Shown here one piece after another: positions 1-10,796 of a DNA stretch of 64,000 nt (position 1 is the first letter of the stretch; the number at the start of each line of letters is the position of its first letter). Made by a program: the position numbers and the translations under genes. The stretch is from Rhizophagus clarus (Eukaryota > Glomeromycota > Glomeromycetes > Glomerales > Glomeraceae). The notes under the pieces are model-generated. The model did no database searches and was not told the origin of the DNA. It was given only the letters and a program-made list of their open reading frames with translations. The stretch spans positions 870,501 through 934,500 of the forward strand of contig BLAL01000262.1 in the NCBI GenBank assembly GCA_015698045.1. Direction: 5' to 3'.

Positions 1-663
1 TGTCACCTTAAATTTGGAAACCTTTTAGTTTCATAATTTATAATCTTGTCACGCACATGATCTGTTTGTATTGTATTTTATCATATACAACGCACCAAAA
101 AATTGTCCAATCAAAATCATATATATTATACACGTAATCTGATCGTCAAATAAATATGACGCGCATGTTTTTATTTTTTTTTTACTTTTCTTTAACTTAC
201 TTTCTTTTCGAAATATTAATTATTTTCTTTTATTTTTTATTTATTTTCCTTTGATTTCTGAAATATCAGGTAATAAAAAATTTGTTTTCTTTATATTTTT
301 TATTTATTTTTTCAACATTTTACTATACTAATAATTTACTTTAACACTACTAACTGTTTTTTCCACTGACTAATAATTTATCTTTTTATTAATTTACTTT
401 CTTTATTACTAACGTATTTCTTTGATAATATTAATTTCTTTCTTTATTACTATCGTATTTCTTTGATAATATTAATTTACTTTCTTTATTTACTAACATA
501 TTTTTTATTTATTATTTTATTTTGTTTCTTACAGTATCTTTTACATTTATATATTTACATCATATATAATACTTTATTTACAAAATATTTTGCATATTTT
601 AAATAAAATTCATAATTACAGTAATCATAAATTTCTAAAATTTTGTTCATTATAATAAACTTT
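1..663. other. AT-rich intergenic DNA
   Basis: Very AT-rich, T-tract-rich sequence with short degenerate repeats of the type TTTCTTTATTACTAACGTATTTC around 370-500. I see no open frame with protein-like composition and no RNA gene. Confidence 0.6.
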
Positions 664-905
664 GGCCTATTGTAATCATAATTTCTAAAATTTGGCCCAT
701 CATAATTCCTAAATTTGGCCTATTGTAATCATAATTTCTGAAATTCGGCCCATCATAATTCCTAAATTTGGCCTATTGTAATCATAATTTCTAAAATTCG
801 GCCCATCATAATTCCTAAATTTGGCCTATTGTAATCATAATTTCTAAAATTCGGCCCATCATAATTCCTAAAATTTGGCCCATCGTAATCATAATTTCTA
901 AAATT
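664..905. repeat. 53-bp tandem repeat, about 4.5 copies
   Basis: Units begin GGCCTATTGTAATCATAA at 664, 717, 770 and 823, a period of 53 bp. Each unit holds two related half-units (GGCCTATTGTAATC and GGCCCATCATAATTCC). The last copy is diverged and runs out near 905. Half-unit similarity suggests an older duplication followed by tandem amplification. Confidence 0.9.
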
Positions 906-1122
906 CAGCCTAAAATTTTGCCCAAAAAAACTAGGCAATAATTGTATGATTTCAGGTCAAAAATATGATAAATATTGTATGAATCAGCATACAATTATTG
1001 TGTGATTTATTGCAATTTTTAGCACAATTATTGCACAATTATTGTATGGTCAAAAATATAGAAATTGTAGTGAAATCGTAGTGAATTTAATTGAATGCTA
1101 ATTCAACAAAAATCACACGCAG

Positions 1123-1135
1123 TTTTTTCATAGGG
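1123..1135. mobile_element. orphan right terminus of a CCCTATGAAAAAA-type element
   Basis: TTTTTTCATAGGG is the reverse complement of CCCTATGAAAAAA, the terminal motif of the complete small element at 52559-52664. No matching left terminus is visible between here and position 1, so the element is either truncated or starts outside the window. The DNA to its left (about 930-1120) is rich in direct repeats of ACAATTATTGTATG type and could belong to it. Confidence 0.4.
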
Positions 1136-1292
1136 TCTCTCTCCCCATCTTTTATATAAATCTTTATTTAAAAATCCATTAAGTAATTAGAAAATTTAAC
1201 AGATCCTATATACTCTATAATAATTATAAAATGGACGATTAAAATTTTAATAATTTCTATTTGATAGATTATTTTATCCCTTGCACTGTTTT

Positions 1293-2720
1293 GCAGGTAA
1301 ATTTACCTGCAATTTTGAAAAATATTTTTTATTATTAAAAAAAAATTAACTTACTTATATTTAAGGTGGCACAAAATTATCATTTTTTAAAAGCTAAAAT
1401 CAAAATTTATTAATTATTATAATTTTTTTTATCCGTTAATTATTTAATTTTTAATGATTGACATGTGTTCTGATCAAATTTGTCAAAGATCGGCATTTAA
1501 ATAATTATAAATCATCATATATAAAAGTTAAAATTGACTTTTTAAATCTATTTTACAATATTAAGTAAACTTGTAGAACGGATAAAGTTACACATAATAT
1601 GCAATTTTTAGAGCGATACATTGAATACATAAATTTTAATACTAGTTTTTATCTAAGAATTTATGTATATTATGAAATTTTAGAATAATAAAAATACGTT
1701 TTTACAAAAAATAAATATTTCACAATAAAATTTATGATGTTTTGTAAGTAAAAATAAAAAATAATAGGGGGTTAATTAGTATTAATTTCATGGAAAATAA
1801 CATATTTTATCCGCAATTTTTTTAGAAATATTAACAAAAATATGCCTATAAGTAAAATTAAAATTGGCTATCTAAACTTTCTTTTATTTATTTATTAAAT
1901 CGTAGAGCAGGTCAAATTACACTTATTGCATAAATATTATTATTTCAGATTAAATACACTAGGGATAAGCTACAATTAAGTTTTAAAAACTGTATAAAAT
2001 TTATTTAATTTTAAAATATGAAGAGTATACGTTTAAAATAATTATAATAAAAATAATTTTATAAAATAAAAAATATATATTTACAGTAAATTATATACTG
2101 TTTCCTATCTATAAATAAAAAATATTATAAGTTTATTAATGAAATTTTATATATTTATAAGATTAAACAATATTAAAATTGCAGGTAAATTTGCCTGCAA
2201 TTCTTTTTATATATTAGCAAATATTTGCTTATAAATAAGGTCAAAACGACTACATAAGCCTTTTTTTATTTATTAAGTAAAATTGTAGAGTAGGTTAAAT
2301 TACACATATTGCATAAATGTTAAGATTTCGGATTAAATACACTAGGAATAAGCTACAATTTTTAAAATTGCATAAAATTTATTTAATTTTAAATATAAAG
2401 AATATGTATTTAAATAATTATCATAAAATAATTTTATAAAATTAACATATTTACAGTAAATTATTTACTATTTCTATCTACAAATAAAAAAAATAAGTTT
2501 ATTAATAAAATTTTACATATTTATAAAATTAAACAATATTAAAATTGCAGGTAAATTTGCCGGCAATTTTTTTGTGAATATCTAAACCTTTTTTATTCAC
2601 TAAATAAAGTTATAAAGCAGTTTTGTATAAATATTAAAATTTCAAATATGAGAAATGAATTTCAATTAAACTTTCAGTTATTTTTATGTAATATTTTAAA
2701 AATAATTGTTTTTAAACATA
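1293..2720. repeat. satellite block 1 (degenerate ~370-bp units)
   Basis: Diverged copies of the satellite seen more cleanly at 6490-8835. The unit landmark GCAGGTAAATTTRCCTGC occurs at 1293-1310 (a perfect 18-bp palindrome), 2181-2198 and 2547-2564 (one base changed). Between landmarks are recognisable unit segments such as AGTAAANTTGTAGAGCAGG near 1560, 1895 and 2280. Spacing 2181 to 2547 is 366 bp. The copies contain many indels, which suggests this block is older than the right-hand block. Confidence 0.8.
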
Positions 2721-2751
2721 ACGAAAAGAATATTCTTTTGGCTCTATTAAC

Positions 2752-2909
2752 ATAATGGTGTAGTTAGCCGAAAAATGGAGCCACATTCCTGGTTGCCAAT
2801 CATCCTGACCCGGTTTAATCGCAGTAAATCCCCTGGAATTCCATGACGATCTATGCCTGAGCCAGGTCCGGATCACGTTTCGGCTGATTATTTTTCAGTA
2901 CACCATTAT
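2752..2909. mobile_element. 158-bp foldback/MITE-like element
   Basis: An island much richer in GC than its surroundings. It is bounded by the 11-bp inverted repeat ATAATGGTGTA (2752-2762) and TACACCATTAT (2899-2909), with a second inverted pair inside it (TAGCCGAAA near 2765, TTTCGGCTGA at 2878-2887). ATTAAC lies close to both ends but not at equal distance, so a target duplication is not proven. No coding potential. It may be a MITE or a SINE-like repeat. Confidence 0.55.
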
Positions 2910-3521
2910 TCAATTAACTATTACATAAATTAACAAAGTTTTAAATTATCCAAATGGATAACAATTTAGAATTAGAAAGAAAAAATTAGTGGTAATCAGA
3001 TAACTGAAGTTTTATTATAAATAAACTAATAATTTTAATAAAAAAATTGTTGTAGAAGCATTTTTTTTATTAAAATTTCCATCAAAAAAGATTTTGGTAC
3101 ATTTTTTAATAAAAGTCATTTTGCAAAGCTTTTTGATTATTTAATAAAAAATGTTAAAGCTAATAATCTTTTTTACAAAAAAAGCATTTTTAATTCATGT
3201 TAGTAAAAAAACGCTTATTTAATGTTTTTAAATTCATTCATTTTAATAATTTTTTTTTTTTAATTCATTTTATTAAATTTTTTTTAATTCATTTTAATAA
3301 TAGTTTTCTTAATTCATTTTAATAAATGTTTTTTAATACAACTTTATAAAAATATTTATTTAATGTTTTTTTAATAAAAAAACTCATTAATTTGACAATA
3401 TACAAATTATCCAGTTGATTTAAGCTTTTCTAATTAATAAAAAAATAATTTTAATATTATTATATTTTTAAAATCGAAAAAAAAAAATTAATAATGTTTA
3501 TTTATTTAAATAAAAAAAATA
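2910..3521. other. AT-rich flank of the piggyBac gene
   Basis: Short direct repeats of TTTTAATTCATTTTAATAA type (about 3170-3350). TTAA occurs many times, so it cannot be used to define a piggyBac target site. No gene seen. Confidence 0.5.
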
Positions 3522-5897
3522 TTAAGCTACATTTATCATGTTTTCTAATTCAATATCTTTTACAGTATGAAATAATAGGAAACAATTTCTATTATGATTA
3601 ATACATAATCGTACTTTGCAAAAACTACAGCTATAATGTGATTGATAAGGGCTCTTTTTTGCTGACTGTGATTGTAATTTATTTATAATCTTGCAATATT
3701 CACATGATAGATGTCTTTTGTTGTATATTGGAAGATGTTTCGCTTCAATTAATCTTCCTGGTGGTAAATTAAAATTTTTAGTTACATAACTTTGTTTTTT
3801 AGTAAGAGTTTTTTGCTTTCCTTTTGAGCCACGTGTTTCTTTTGTTGGTTGTGGCTCAAGTGCAGTTTTAATTAAACTCCATAAAATTTTTATTCTAAAT
3901 TCCTTATGACTTACTTTTTTTTCATGCTTTATTTTATAAATTAGATAACTATTTACAATTGAGGTGTCTAATATCCAAAAAAATAGTGGATACCATGTTC
4001 GTCTAACAGGGAATTGTATGATATAGTTAGATCTTAATTGATCGGCTATATCCACCCCACCCATATAATGGTTGTAATCATCTATAATTTTCAGAATTGG
4101 TAAAATCTTTTTTGGCTGATCACCAAAAACTTTTTTTATTGTACTGGAATTTGTTTTATTTATTCGTGGACAACGTCTTTCACGATTTATTCTATTTTTT
4201 AACCCATTATTGATCTCATGCAATGTTGATAACATTGTTACTGGGCCGTTGTCGATCCACAAAACAGCTAAAACATCATCTACTACAACACCAGATAGCG
4301 TATCCCAATCTAATTTATTATTTATTTTTAAAATTTTTGGATATTTTGAAGAATTTACTCGGGCAGTACCACAAGCACCAAAGTTTTTACTTCTTAAAAA
4401 GCTGAACAGATTAATGTTGGAAAAAAAGTTATCCATGTAAATATTAAAAGATTTCTTAGGAGGAAGTTGCTTCACCAAGTGATAAACTTCACAGCTTGTC
4501 TTATTGAGATTAGGAATTGATTGAACTTCAGGATTGTCAAATTTTCGAGATAAAAATATGAATGCATAAGTATATCCTGCATCACATAATGATAGGATTT
4601 TAAATCCCTCAGGATTGGGTTTATTTTTTATACGAAAGGTATAATAACTACGTCCCAAAAATCTTGCTATCATCTCGTCGACAGATACATTAGAAGATGG
4701 TATATAATATTTTTTTGAAGCGTTTTGTATATATGAGGCTAATGGCTCTAATTTTGGAAATAATAAAGCAGATACATTGGATTGTGATTGAGAATTTATA
4801 GAAGAGATGTGTAGAAATCTTTTAATTTGTTCAAAACGTAAACATGTCATATATCTTGTTATGTTGTGTATCGGGAATTGTTGTTTATTATTCCAGTAAT
4901 CCTTCATTGAAGGCATTTTAAAAAGACCCATATATATTATAATTGCTAGAAAAATTTTAAGCTCAGAAAGAGTTAAATCGTCCCATGATCTTTTTTTTTC
5001 TGCAAATTTAGATTTTGCATGCTCATTTGTATTTTCAACTATAATATTTAAAATTTCAATGGAAAAAAATAATGAAAATATTGAATATGGGTCACAATAA
5101 CTAAGTTCTTGCATTGTTGAAGGAAGGTTAAGATGAGCTTTATGTAAAGGATTTAGGTGTTTAAATATATTAAATTGTGGTGGTTTTGGTAAATCATTTT
5201 CTTTGTTCTCTTGTTCTTTCTCTTGCTCTTCTTCTTGTTCTTCTTGTTCTTGTTTTTTATTTCCTCCTCCTCTCCCCCTTCTCCTTCCTCTTTCTCTCCC
5301 TCTCTCCTTCCCCCTTCCTCTTCCTCTTCCTCTTCCTCTCCCTCCCACTTTCTCTTCCTCTTTTTCTTCTTCTTCCTCTTTTTCTCCTTCTTCCTCTTTT
5401 TCTCTCTCTTCCTCTTTCTTTTCTCTCTCTTTTCCTTTTCCCTTTTCCTTTCCCCTTCCTCCTCTTACTTTTACTCCGCTTCCACTTTTACTTGATCCTT
5501 CATTTTCTCTATCTATACTATCTCCCCTTTCCCTTCCCCTACCCCTACCCCTTCCTCTAGTAGCCCTACCTCTACCTCTATTTTGACTTCTGTCCTTTCC
5601 TCTTTCTATTTCTCCTGTTTTATTATTTTGAAATTCTTCTTCACTATCATTCGAATCACTTTCAGAGCTACTTTCAGAACTGCTAGAGCTTATAGTACTT
5701 TCAGACTCAGAACTTTTATGACTTTCAAAAATTTCTTCTGTTAATAATTCAAAATTAACATCACCTTGACTTAAAGACAATTCAACAATTTCGTCATTTG
5801 AAAAAACATTGAGAGGGTTTCTAAAAAGTGAAAGATAATAATCATCATTATCAGGGGTTTCATCAAACTCTTCTTCAATTATATCATTTATATCCAT
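3522..5897 (-). CDS. piggyBac-type DDE transposase
   Basis: An uninterrupted 791-codon frame. Residues 1-90 are acidic and Ser-rich. Residues 100-235 form a low-complexity RG- and KE-repeat region. From about 243 the protein matches the piggyBac transposase fold (DDE_Tnp_1_7 type). The candidate catalytic aspartates are D407 (SVDEMIARF), D489 (YMDNFFSN) and D616 (GGVDIADQ), in the usual order and spacing. The C-terminus (about 732-776) has a Cys/His cluster (CEYCK, CSFCKVRLCINHNRNC) typical of the piggyBac zinc-binding tail. The family excises and integrates DNA at TTAA by cut and paste. The frame is intact with no introns, so it could be active or recently active or be a domesticated gene. 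Terminal inverted repeats were not identified. The charged N-terminus is longer than in the best-known members. Confidence 0.93.
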   Translation of the reverse strand: MDINDIIEEEFDETPDNDDYYLSLFRNPLNVFSNDEIVELSLSQGDVNFELLTEEIFESHKSSESESTISSSSSESSSESDSNDSEEEFQNNKTGEIERGKDRSQNRGRGRATRGRGRGRGRERGDSIDRENEGSSKSGSGVKVRGGRGKEKGKGKEREKKEEEREKEEEGEKEEEEEKEEEKVGGRGRGRGRGRGKERGRERGRRRGRGGGNKKQEQEEQEEEQEKEQENKENDLPKPPQFNIFKHLNPLHKAHLNLPSTMQELSYCDPYSIFSLFFSIEILNIIVENTNEHAKSKFAEKKRSWDDLTLSELKIFLAIIIYMGLFKMPSMKDYWNNKQQFPIHNITRYMTCLRFEQIKRFLHISSINSQSQSNVSALLFPKLEPLASYIQNASKKYYIPSSNVSVDEMIARFLGRSYYTFRIKNKPNPEGFKILSLCDAGYTYAFIFLSRKFDNPEVQSIPNLNKTSCEVYHLVKQLPPKKSFNIYMDNFFSNINLFSFLRSKNFGACGTARVNSSKYPKILKINNKLDWDTLSGVVVDDVLAVLWIDNGPVTMLSTLHEINNGLKNRINRERRCPRINKTNSSTIKKVFGDQPKKILPILKIIDDYNHYMGGVDIADQLRSNYIIQFPVRRTWYPLFFWILDTSIVNSYLIYKIKHEKKVSHKEFRIKILWSLIKTALEPQPTKETRGSKGKQKTLTKKQSYVTKNFNLPPGRLIEAKHLPIYNKRHLSCEYCKIINKLQSQSAKKSPYQSHYSCSFCKVRLCINHNRNCFLLFHTVKDIELENMINVA

Positions 5898-5955
5898 CTT
5901 ATTAGTTCATTTATTTAAAATAGTAAATAATTAAGAAATAATAAAATTAAAAAAA

Positions 5956-6028
5956 GGGTATGTAGCATCGGTTTAAAAAAAAATGGGTATGTAGCATCTG
6001 TTTAAAAAAAAAATTGGGTATGTAGCGA
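5956..6028. repeat. three direct repeats 5' of the transposase gene
   Basis: GGGTATGTAGC occurs at 5956, 5985 and 6016, separated by TTTAAAAAAAAA spacers (period 29-31 bp), just upstream of the transposase start codon on the gene's strand. Repeats in this position could be subterminal transposase-binding sites or promoter elements. That role is inference. They are followed by an oligo-T/oligo-A switch at about 6040-6069. Confidence 0.7.
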
Positions 6029-6489
6029 TTCCTTGCCATTTTTTTTAAAAAAAAAAAAAAAAAAAAAATATTTAAAATTAGATAAACCAAAAACGAATTT
6101 ATTTGATTGATAAGCCAAAAGGGATTATTTATTTCCGCTAAATAAACTAAAATATGCAGATTTCGGTTAAATTTACTAAATTTGCTAATCTTATTGATAA
6201 ACTGTTTGTGTATAATGATAAGCTAAAAAAGATTATTTCTTGTGATATACATATTAGCCCATTAACCTGTTTTAGTTTATCATACAAACTAAAAAAATCA
6301 TTTATTTTGATAAATCATATTAATTTCCAAAGCCCTAACTGGTTTTGTCCTAATCTGAAAATCTGGATTAAAAATTCGGATTAGTTCAGTCTGGATTAAA
6401 ATTTCAAATATCCGGTCTGGATTACAAATTAAGATCTAATTTGGTGAATTGGGCCGATCCAGATATTTTAATTAATGAATCCATATAAA
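6029..6489. other. intergenic, no gene seen
   Basis: AT-rich sequence with partial inverted similarity (GATAAGCTAAAAAAG and CTAAAAAAATCA arms, 6210-6300) and a short cluster of CTGGATTA repeats around 6360-6425. The only open frame (76 codons from 6154) has no recognisable composition. Confidence 0.4.
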
Positions 6490-8835
6490 ATAATAAAATT
6501 TATACTCTTATATGTATAATTATATAAGTTTATTAGTAAATTTTTCAATATTTAATTATAACTGAAGTTGAACAGTACAAATAAAACACATAGCATTGAC
6601 ATTATTTGCTTACAAATGGAATTAAAATCAACTATCTAAACTCTCTTTCATTTATTAGGTAAAGTTATAAATTACACTTACTGTGAATAATATTGATACT
6701 AGTATAATTAAATAAAAAATGCATTACAATTATTACAATTGAATTTAAAAATCACAAAATTTGATATTAAAAATATACATCTAAGACAATTATTGAAAAG
6801 ATAATTTTTATAAAAAATATTTGTAATAAATTCAATACCATTTTTTATGTAAAAATAAAAAAACATAAGTTTATTAATAAAATTTTTCGTAAATAAGGTA
6901 GATAAATTTGCTTGCAATTTTTATATAAAAATATATCATTGGCAAACATTTACCTATAATTAAAGTCAAAAATAGCCTTCTAAACTCTCTTTTTATTAAT
7001 AAGTAAAGTTGTAGAGCAGGTCAAAATACACTTACTACAAAAATATTGAGATTCTGGTATAAATACATAAAAAACATATTGCAATTGAATTAAAAAAAAA
7101 CAAATTTTACTGATATCAAAAATATACATTTAAGGCAGCAATGCAAAAAGCAATTTTATAATAAAGGGAATATATTTAAAATAAATTTCATACTGTTTCC
7201 TATATAAAAAATAAAAAAAAACCATAGGTTTATTAATACAATTTTGCATATATATAGAGTTAAACAATATTGAAATTGCAGGTAAATTTGCCTGCAATTT
7301 TTTTTATAGCATCAGAAAATATTTACTTATATGTAAAGTCAAAAATGGCCTTCTAAACCTTCTTTTTATTAATAAGTAAAGTTGTAGAGCAGGTCAAAAT
7401 ACATTTACTACAAAAATACTGAGATTCTGGTATAAATACATAAGAAACACATTGTGATTGAATTAAAAAAAAAACTCAAATTTTACTAATATCAAAAATA
7501 TACATCTAAGACAGCAATGCAAAAAGTAATTTTATAAGAAAGGAATACATTTAAAATAAATTTCATACTGTTTCCTATATAAAAAATAAAAAAAACCATA
7601 GGTTTATTAATACAATTTTGCATATATATCGAGTTAAACAATATTGAAATTGCAGGTAAATTTGCCTGCAATTTTTTTTATAGCATCAGAAAATATTTAC
7701 TTATAAGTAAAGTCAAAAATGGCCTTTTAAACCTTCTTTTTATTAATAAGTAAAGTTGTAGAGCAGGTCAAAATACATTTACCACAAAAATACTGAGATT
7801 CTGGTATAAATACATAAGAAACACATTGCGATTGAATTAAAAAAAAAACTCAAATTTTACTGATATCAAAAATATACATTTAAGACAGCAATGCAAAAAG
7901 TAATTTTATAAGAAAGGGAATATATTTAAAATAAATTTCATACTGTTTCCTATATAAAAAATAAAAAAAATTATAGGTTTATTATTACAATTTCGCATAT
8001 ATATCGAGTTAAACAATATTGAAATTGCAGGTAAATTTGCCTGCAATTTTTTTTATAAAAATATGGCATCAGAAATTACTTGCCTATAAGTAAAGTCAAA
8101 AACGGCCTTCTAAACCTTCTTTTTATTAATAAGTAAAGTTGTAGAGCAGGTCAAAATACACTTACTATAAAAATACTAAGATTCTGGTATAATTACATAA
8201 GAAACACGTTGCAATTGAATTAAAAAAAAAACTCAAATTTTACTGGTATCAAAAATATACATTTAAGACAAGTATGCAAAAAGTATTTTTATAAGAGAAA
8301 GTAATATATTTAAGATAAATTTCATACTGTTTTTTATGTAAAAAATAAAAAAAATCATAGGTTTATTAATACAATTTTACATACATACACGGTTAAACAA
8401 TACTGAAATTGCAGGTAAATTTGCCTGCAATTTTTTTTATAAAAATATGGCATCGGAAATTGCATGCCTATAAGTAAAGTCAAAAACGGCCTTCTAAACC
8501 CTCTTTTCATTAATAAGTAAAGTTGTAGAGCAGGTCAAAATACACTTACTACAAAAATACTAAGATTCTGGTATAATTACATAAGAAACACGTTGCAATT
8601 GAATCAAAAAAATCACATAAATTTTATCTATTTTTACTGGTACCAAAAATATACGTTTATGACAAGTATGCAAAAAGTATTTTTATAAGAGAAAGTAATA
8701 TATTTAAGATAAATTTCATACTGTTTTCTATGTAAAAAATAAAAAAAATCATAGGTTTATTAATACAATTTTACATATATATACGGTTAAACAATACTAA
8801 AATTGCAGGTAAATTTGCCTGCAATTTTGTTTACC
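6490..8835. repeat. satellite block 2: tandem ~375-390-bp units with a central palindrome
   Basis: At least five well-preserved units are marked by the palindrome ATTGCAGGTAAATTTGCC at 7278, 7652, 8027, 8411 and 8805 (spacing 374, 375, 384, 394). A degenerate copy lies at about 6897. Each unit contains, in order, AAAGTCAAAAANGGCC, AGTTGTAGAGCAGGTCAAAA, GATTCTGGTATAAATAC, CATACTGTTTCCTATAT and GGTTTATTAATACAATTTT. Units share high identity and contain no sizeable frame, so this is a satellite and not a gene family. Related diverged units occur at 1293-2720. Confidence 0.92.
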
Positions 8836-9354
8836 TTTAAGGGATATGCTGTATGAATGGATACAATTATTTTCATTGATAATTAAATTTCTATCGACAT
8901 TTCGTAATTAGTTGATTATACATGAATTGCATTTGAGCATATTTTGATGCATGGCCCAGCCCGAACCTTTATCGTTTTATTGAAAGAGAATTAAATAAAG
9001 AATATATATGAGAAATAGAATAGCTTAACCTATATTGACTGAGACATACAGAAACGAGAAATTCTAGACATATTGTGATGCAATAAAGATGTTTGTGTTA
9101 CATATTTCTTTCAGTAATGATCGTGTTACGTTTCTCAATCAAGGTTTTAGATTTGGCGTTTTACGGTCCGTTTATATATATATAGCAATAAAAGAATCAG
9201 TAGAAAAATTTCACTTTTTCACTATTGATCACCTCGCCTAGCTATAATAACGCTAGTAACCTTTAGTTACTCGAATCCTCATCTAATAACATTTTCAAAA
9301 AACTGCCAATTTTCTTTATCTTGTTCAATCGGTACTTGATACAAATTTTGCAAC
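8836..9354. promoter_or_regulatory. intergenic with TATA-like promoter for the 9.35-kb gene
   Basis: A TATA-like run (TTTATATATATATAGC) lies at about 9171-9186, some 170 nt before the ATG at 9355. Similar TATA-to-ATG spacing is seen at the 57.5-kb gene. Nothing else is recognisable in this stretch. Confidence 0.4.
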
Positions 9355-9819
9355 ATGGATTTCAATAATCAACATAATCAACCAACTAATACACACCAAA
9401 TGTATTCAAGACTATCAGGCATCACAAACTTCCGTCCCTCAATCGTAAGTAAATGACAGTATGTTTGAATACTCTTTTTTTTATAAGGCATACAATGATT
9501 TTCAAATTTATCATATTACTTGTAAAGAAATTTTATTTGAAACGGTAATAAGCAATTTAACTCAAAATTATGTTCAACCAAATAATTTACACGTATTTTA
9601 TTTACAACAACCCGATGATAAAAAATTTATCAAGTTACTTGTGAAGTAGTTTCGTATAATTACGTTATTTGTATGTTGAATAAAATTAATTATGGTATCG
9701 AATTAAATCTTAATGAACAGCAACAAGAAAATTTTTCTAAAGAACATAAAGAAAATTTGGAATTTTATTTAAAATGTGATTTAATCAACTATTTGGCACC
9801 AAATTATACTTCTCAATAA
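9355..9819 (+). pseudogene. gene with two YHxTC-type repeats, broken by a frameshift
   Basis: Exon 1 (9355-9444) encodes an N/Q-rich start, MDFNNQHNQPTNTHQ. GTAAGT at 9445 and TTTTTATAAG ending at 9487 bound a 43-nt putative intron. Exon 2 from 9488 encodes FQIYHITCKEILFETVIS. At the A-run near 9620 the frame breaks, and the next frame continues with YQVTCEVVSYNYVICMLN through to a stop at 9817-9819. The two segments look like tandem copies of one ~60-residue motif (Y-x-x-T-C, then V-I-x-x-L). One extra base in the A-run would keep the frame open, so this is either a recent pseudogene or a sequencing error. A further open stretch in another frame (9830-10012) may be a third degenerate repeat. 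Function unknown. Confidence 0.5.
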
Positions 9820-10439
9820 CCTGTAGACTATGACAGATAATAATATTATTGAATTGTCGACTAGAAATAATACTTATCAGATTATTCAATTATATGGGAA
9901 AAAGATTGTGATTGGACGAGCAAATTATGTGATTTTTTTATCAAGAATGGAAAATAATAATTTCAACTTATTCTTCGTAGGTTGTAACAAAGAAAAATTT
10001 ATTAGCCAATAATAGATCAATAATAGATTTATTTATTGTTATTTTCGTTCTATCATATTACATCCAATTTTCACTCGATTAAATTCATATTATTGTATGA
10101 TGTGCGTCATCTATAAACCACAAAATGTCATGTAACTTTAAAATTTTATAAGTTAAAAATTAAGCAATAAAATACAAATTTAAAACGATAAAATAATAGA
10201 ATAGCATATGCTTAACATTTCTATCGGTTTACTTTTTAAGATTTAATATAAAAGTTTAATTTATTAACTGTTAAGTTTAAGAGTTCAAGAATAATCCTAT
10301 GATCTATATGGAAAAAAAGGAAAAATTTTGGACTGATGATCAGGATAAATATTACACAAATATCATATGAAATGCTATCTTTTTTTGATAAATTTCCCAC
10401 GTATTAACAATGACTCGTCCATTCTAAAAGAAAAATTAA

Positions 10440-10796
10440 GGCTAAAGAGTAAATACGAGATAATAATGGAAAGTTTTTAAAACGACCAAGGCTACCTGAT
10501 GAATGTGATGAATGAGGTGATGAAAATGACAGTGGGTTGGATATTGGGGAGCAGCAAAAAGATATGCTCGTGAGAACAGTGATTATTCATGATCAAGCCT
10601 GCAGCGTGTTGTTCCTGCAGCTTTGGAATCTGTTAATATGATAATGATAAGAAAATTTGCATGAAAAGCATGACGTTATACGGATTTATATAGAAACGGT
10701 ATTACAGGTAAATTGGCAGAATATGCAGCCAAAAAATATAAATCCCATCGTTATATTCCTGAGTATGTATTAGCCGAGTTAAATAAATTTGAATAA
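10440..10796 (+). pseudogene. decayed protein-coding remnant
   Basis: Protein-like pieces in different frames: KRPRLPDECDE followed by an in-frame stop and GDENDSGLDIGEQQKDM (about 10480-10570), then YRNGITGKLAEYAAKKYK ending at a TAA at 10794-10796 (clean frame from 10674). Composition is unlike the AT-rich background. The frame changes and stops indicate decay. I do not recognise the parent family. A transposase or host gene are both possible. Confidence 0.35.

Noticed and set aside
664..905. CRISPR-like array because of regular 53-bp spacing
   Set aside because: Whole units repeat without unique spacers, and the genome is eukaryotic.
5177..5586. Plus-strand Pro/Ser/Leu/Phe-rich open frames of 94-127 codons
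   Set aside because: Antisense shadows of the RG/KE-repeat part of the piggyBac transposase gene.
6490..8835. Tandem gene cluster hypothesis for the ~375-bp units
   Set aside because: No conserved open frame. Indels between units are not multiples of three.
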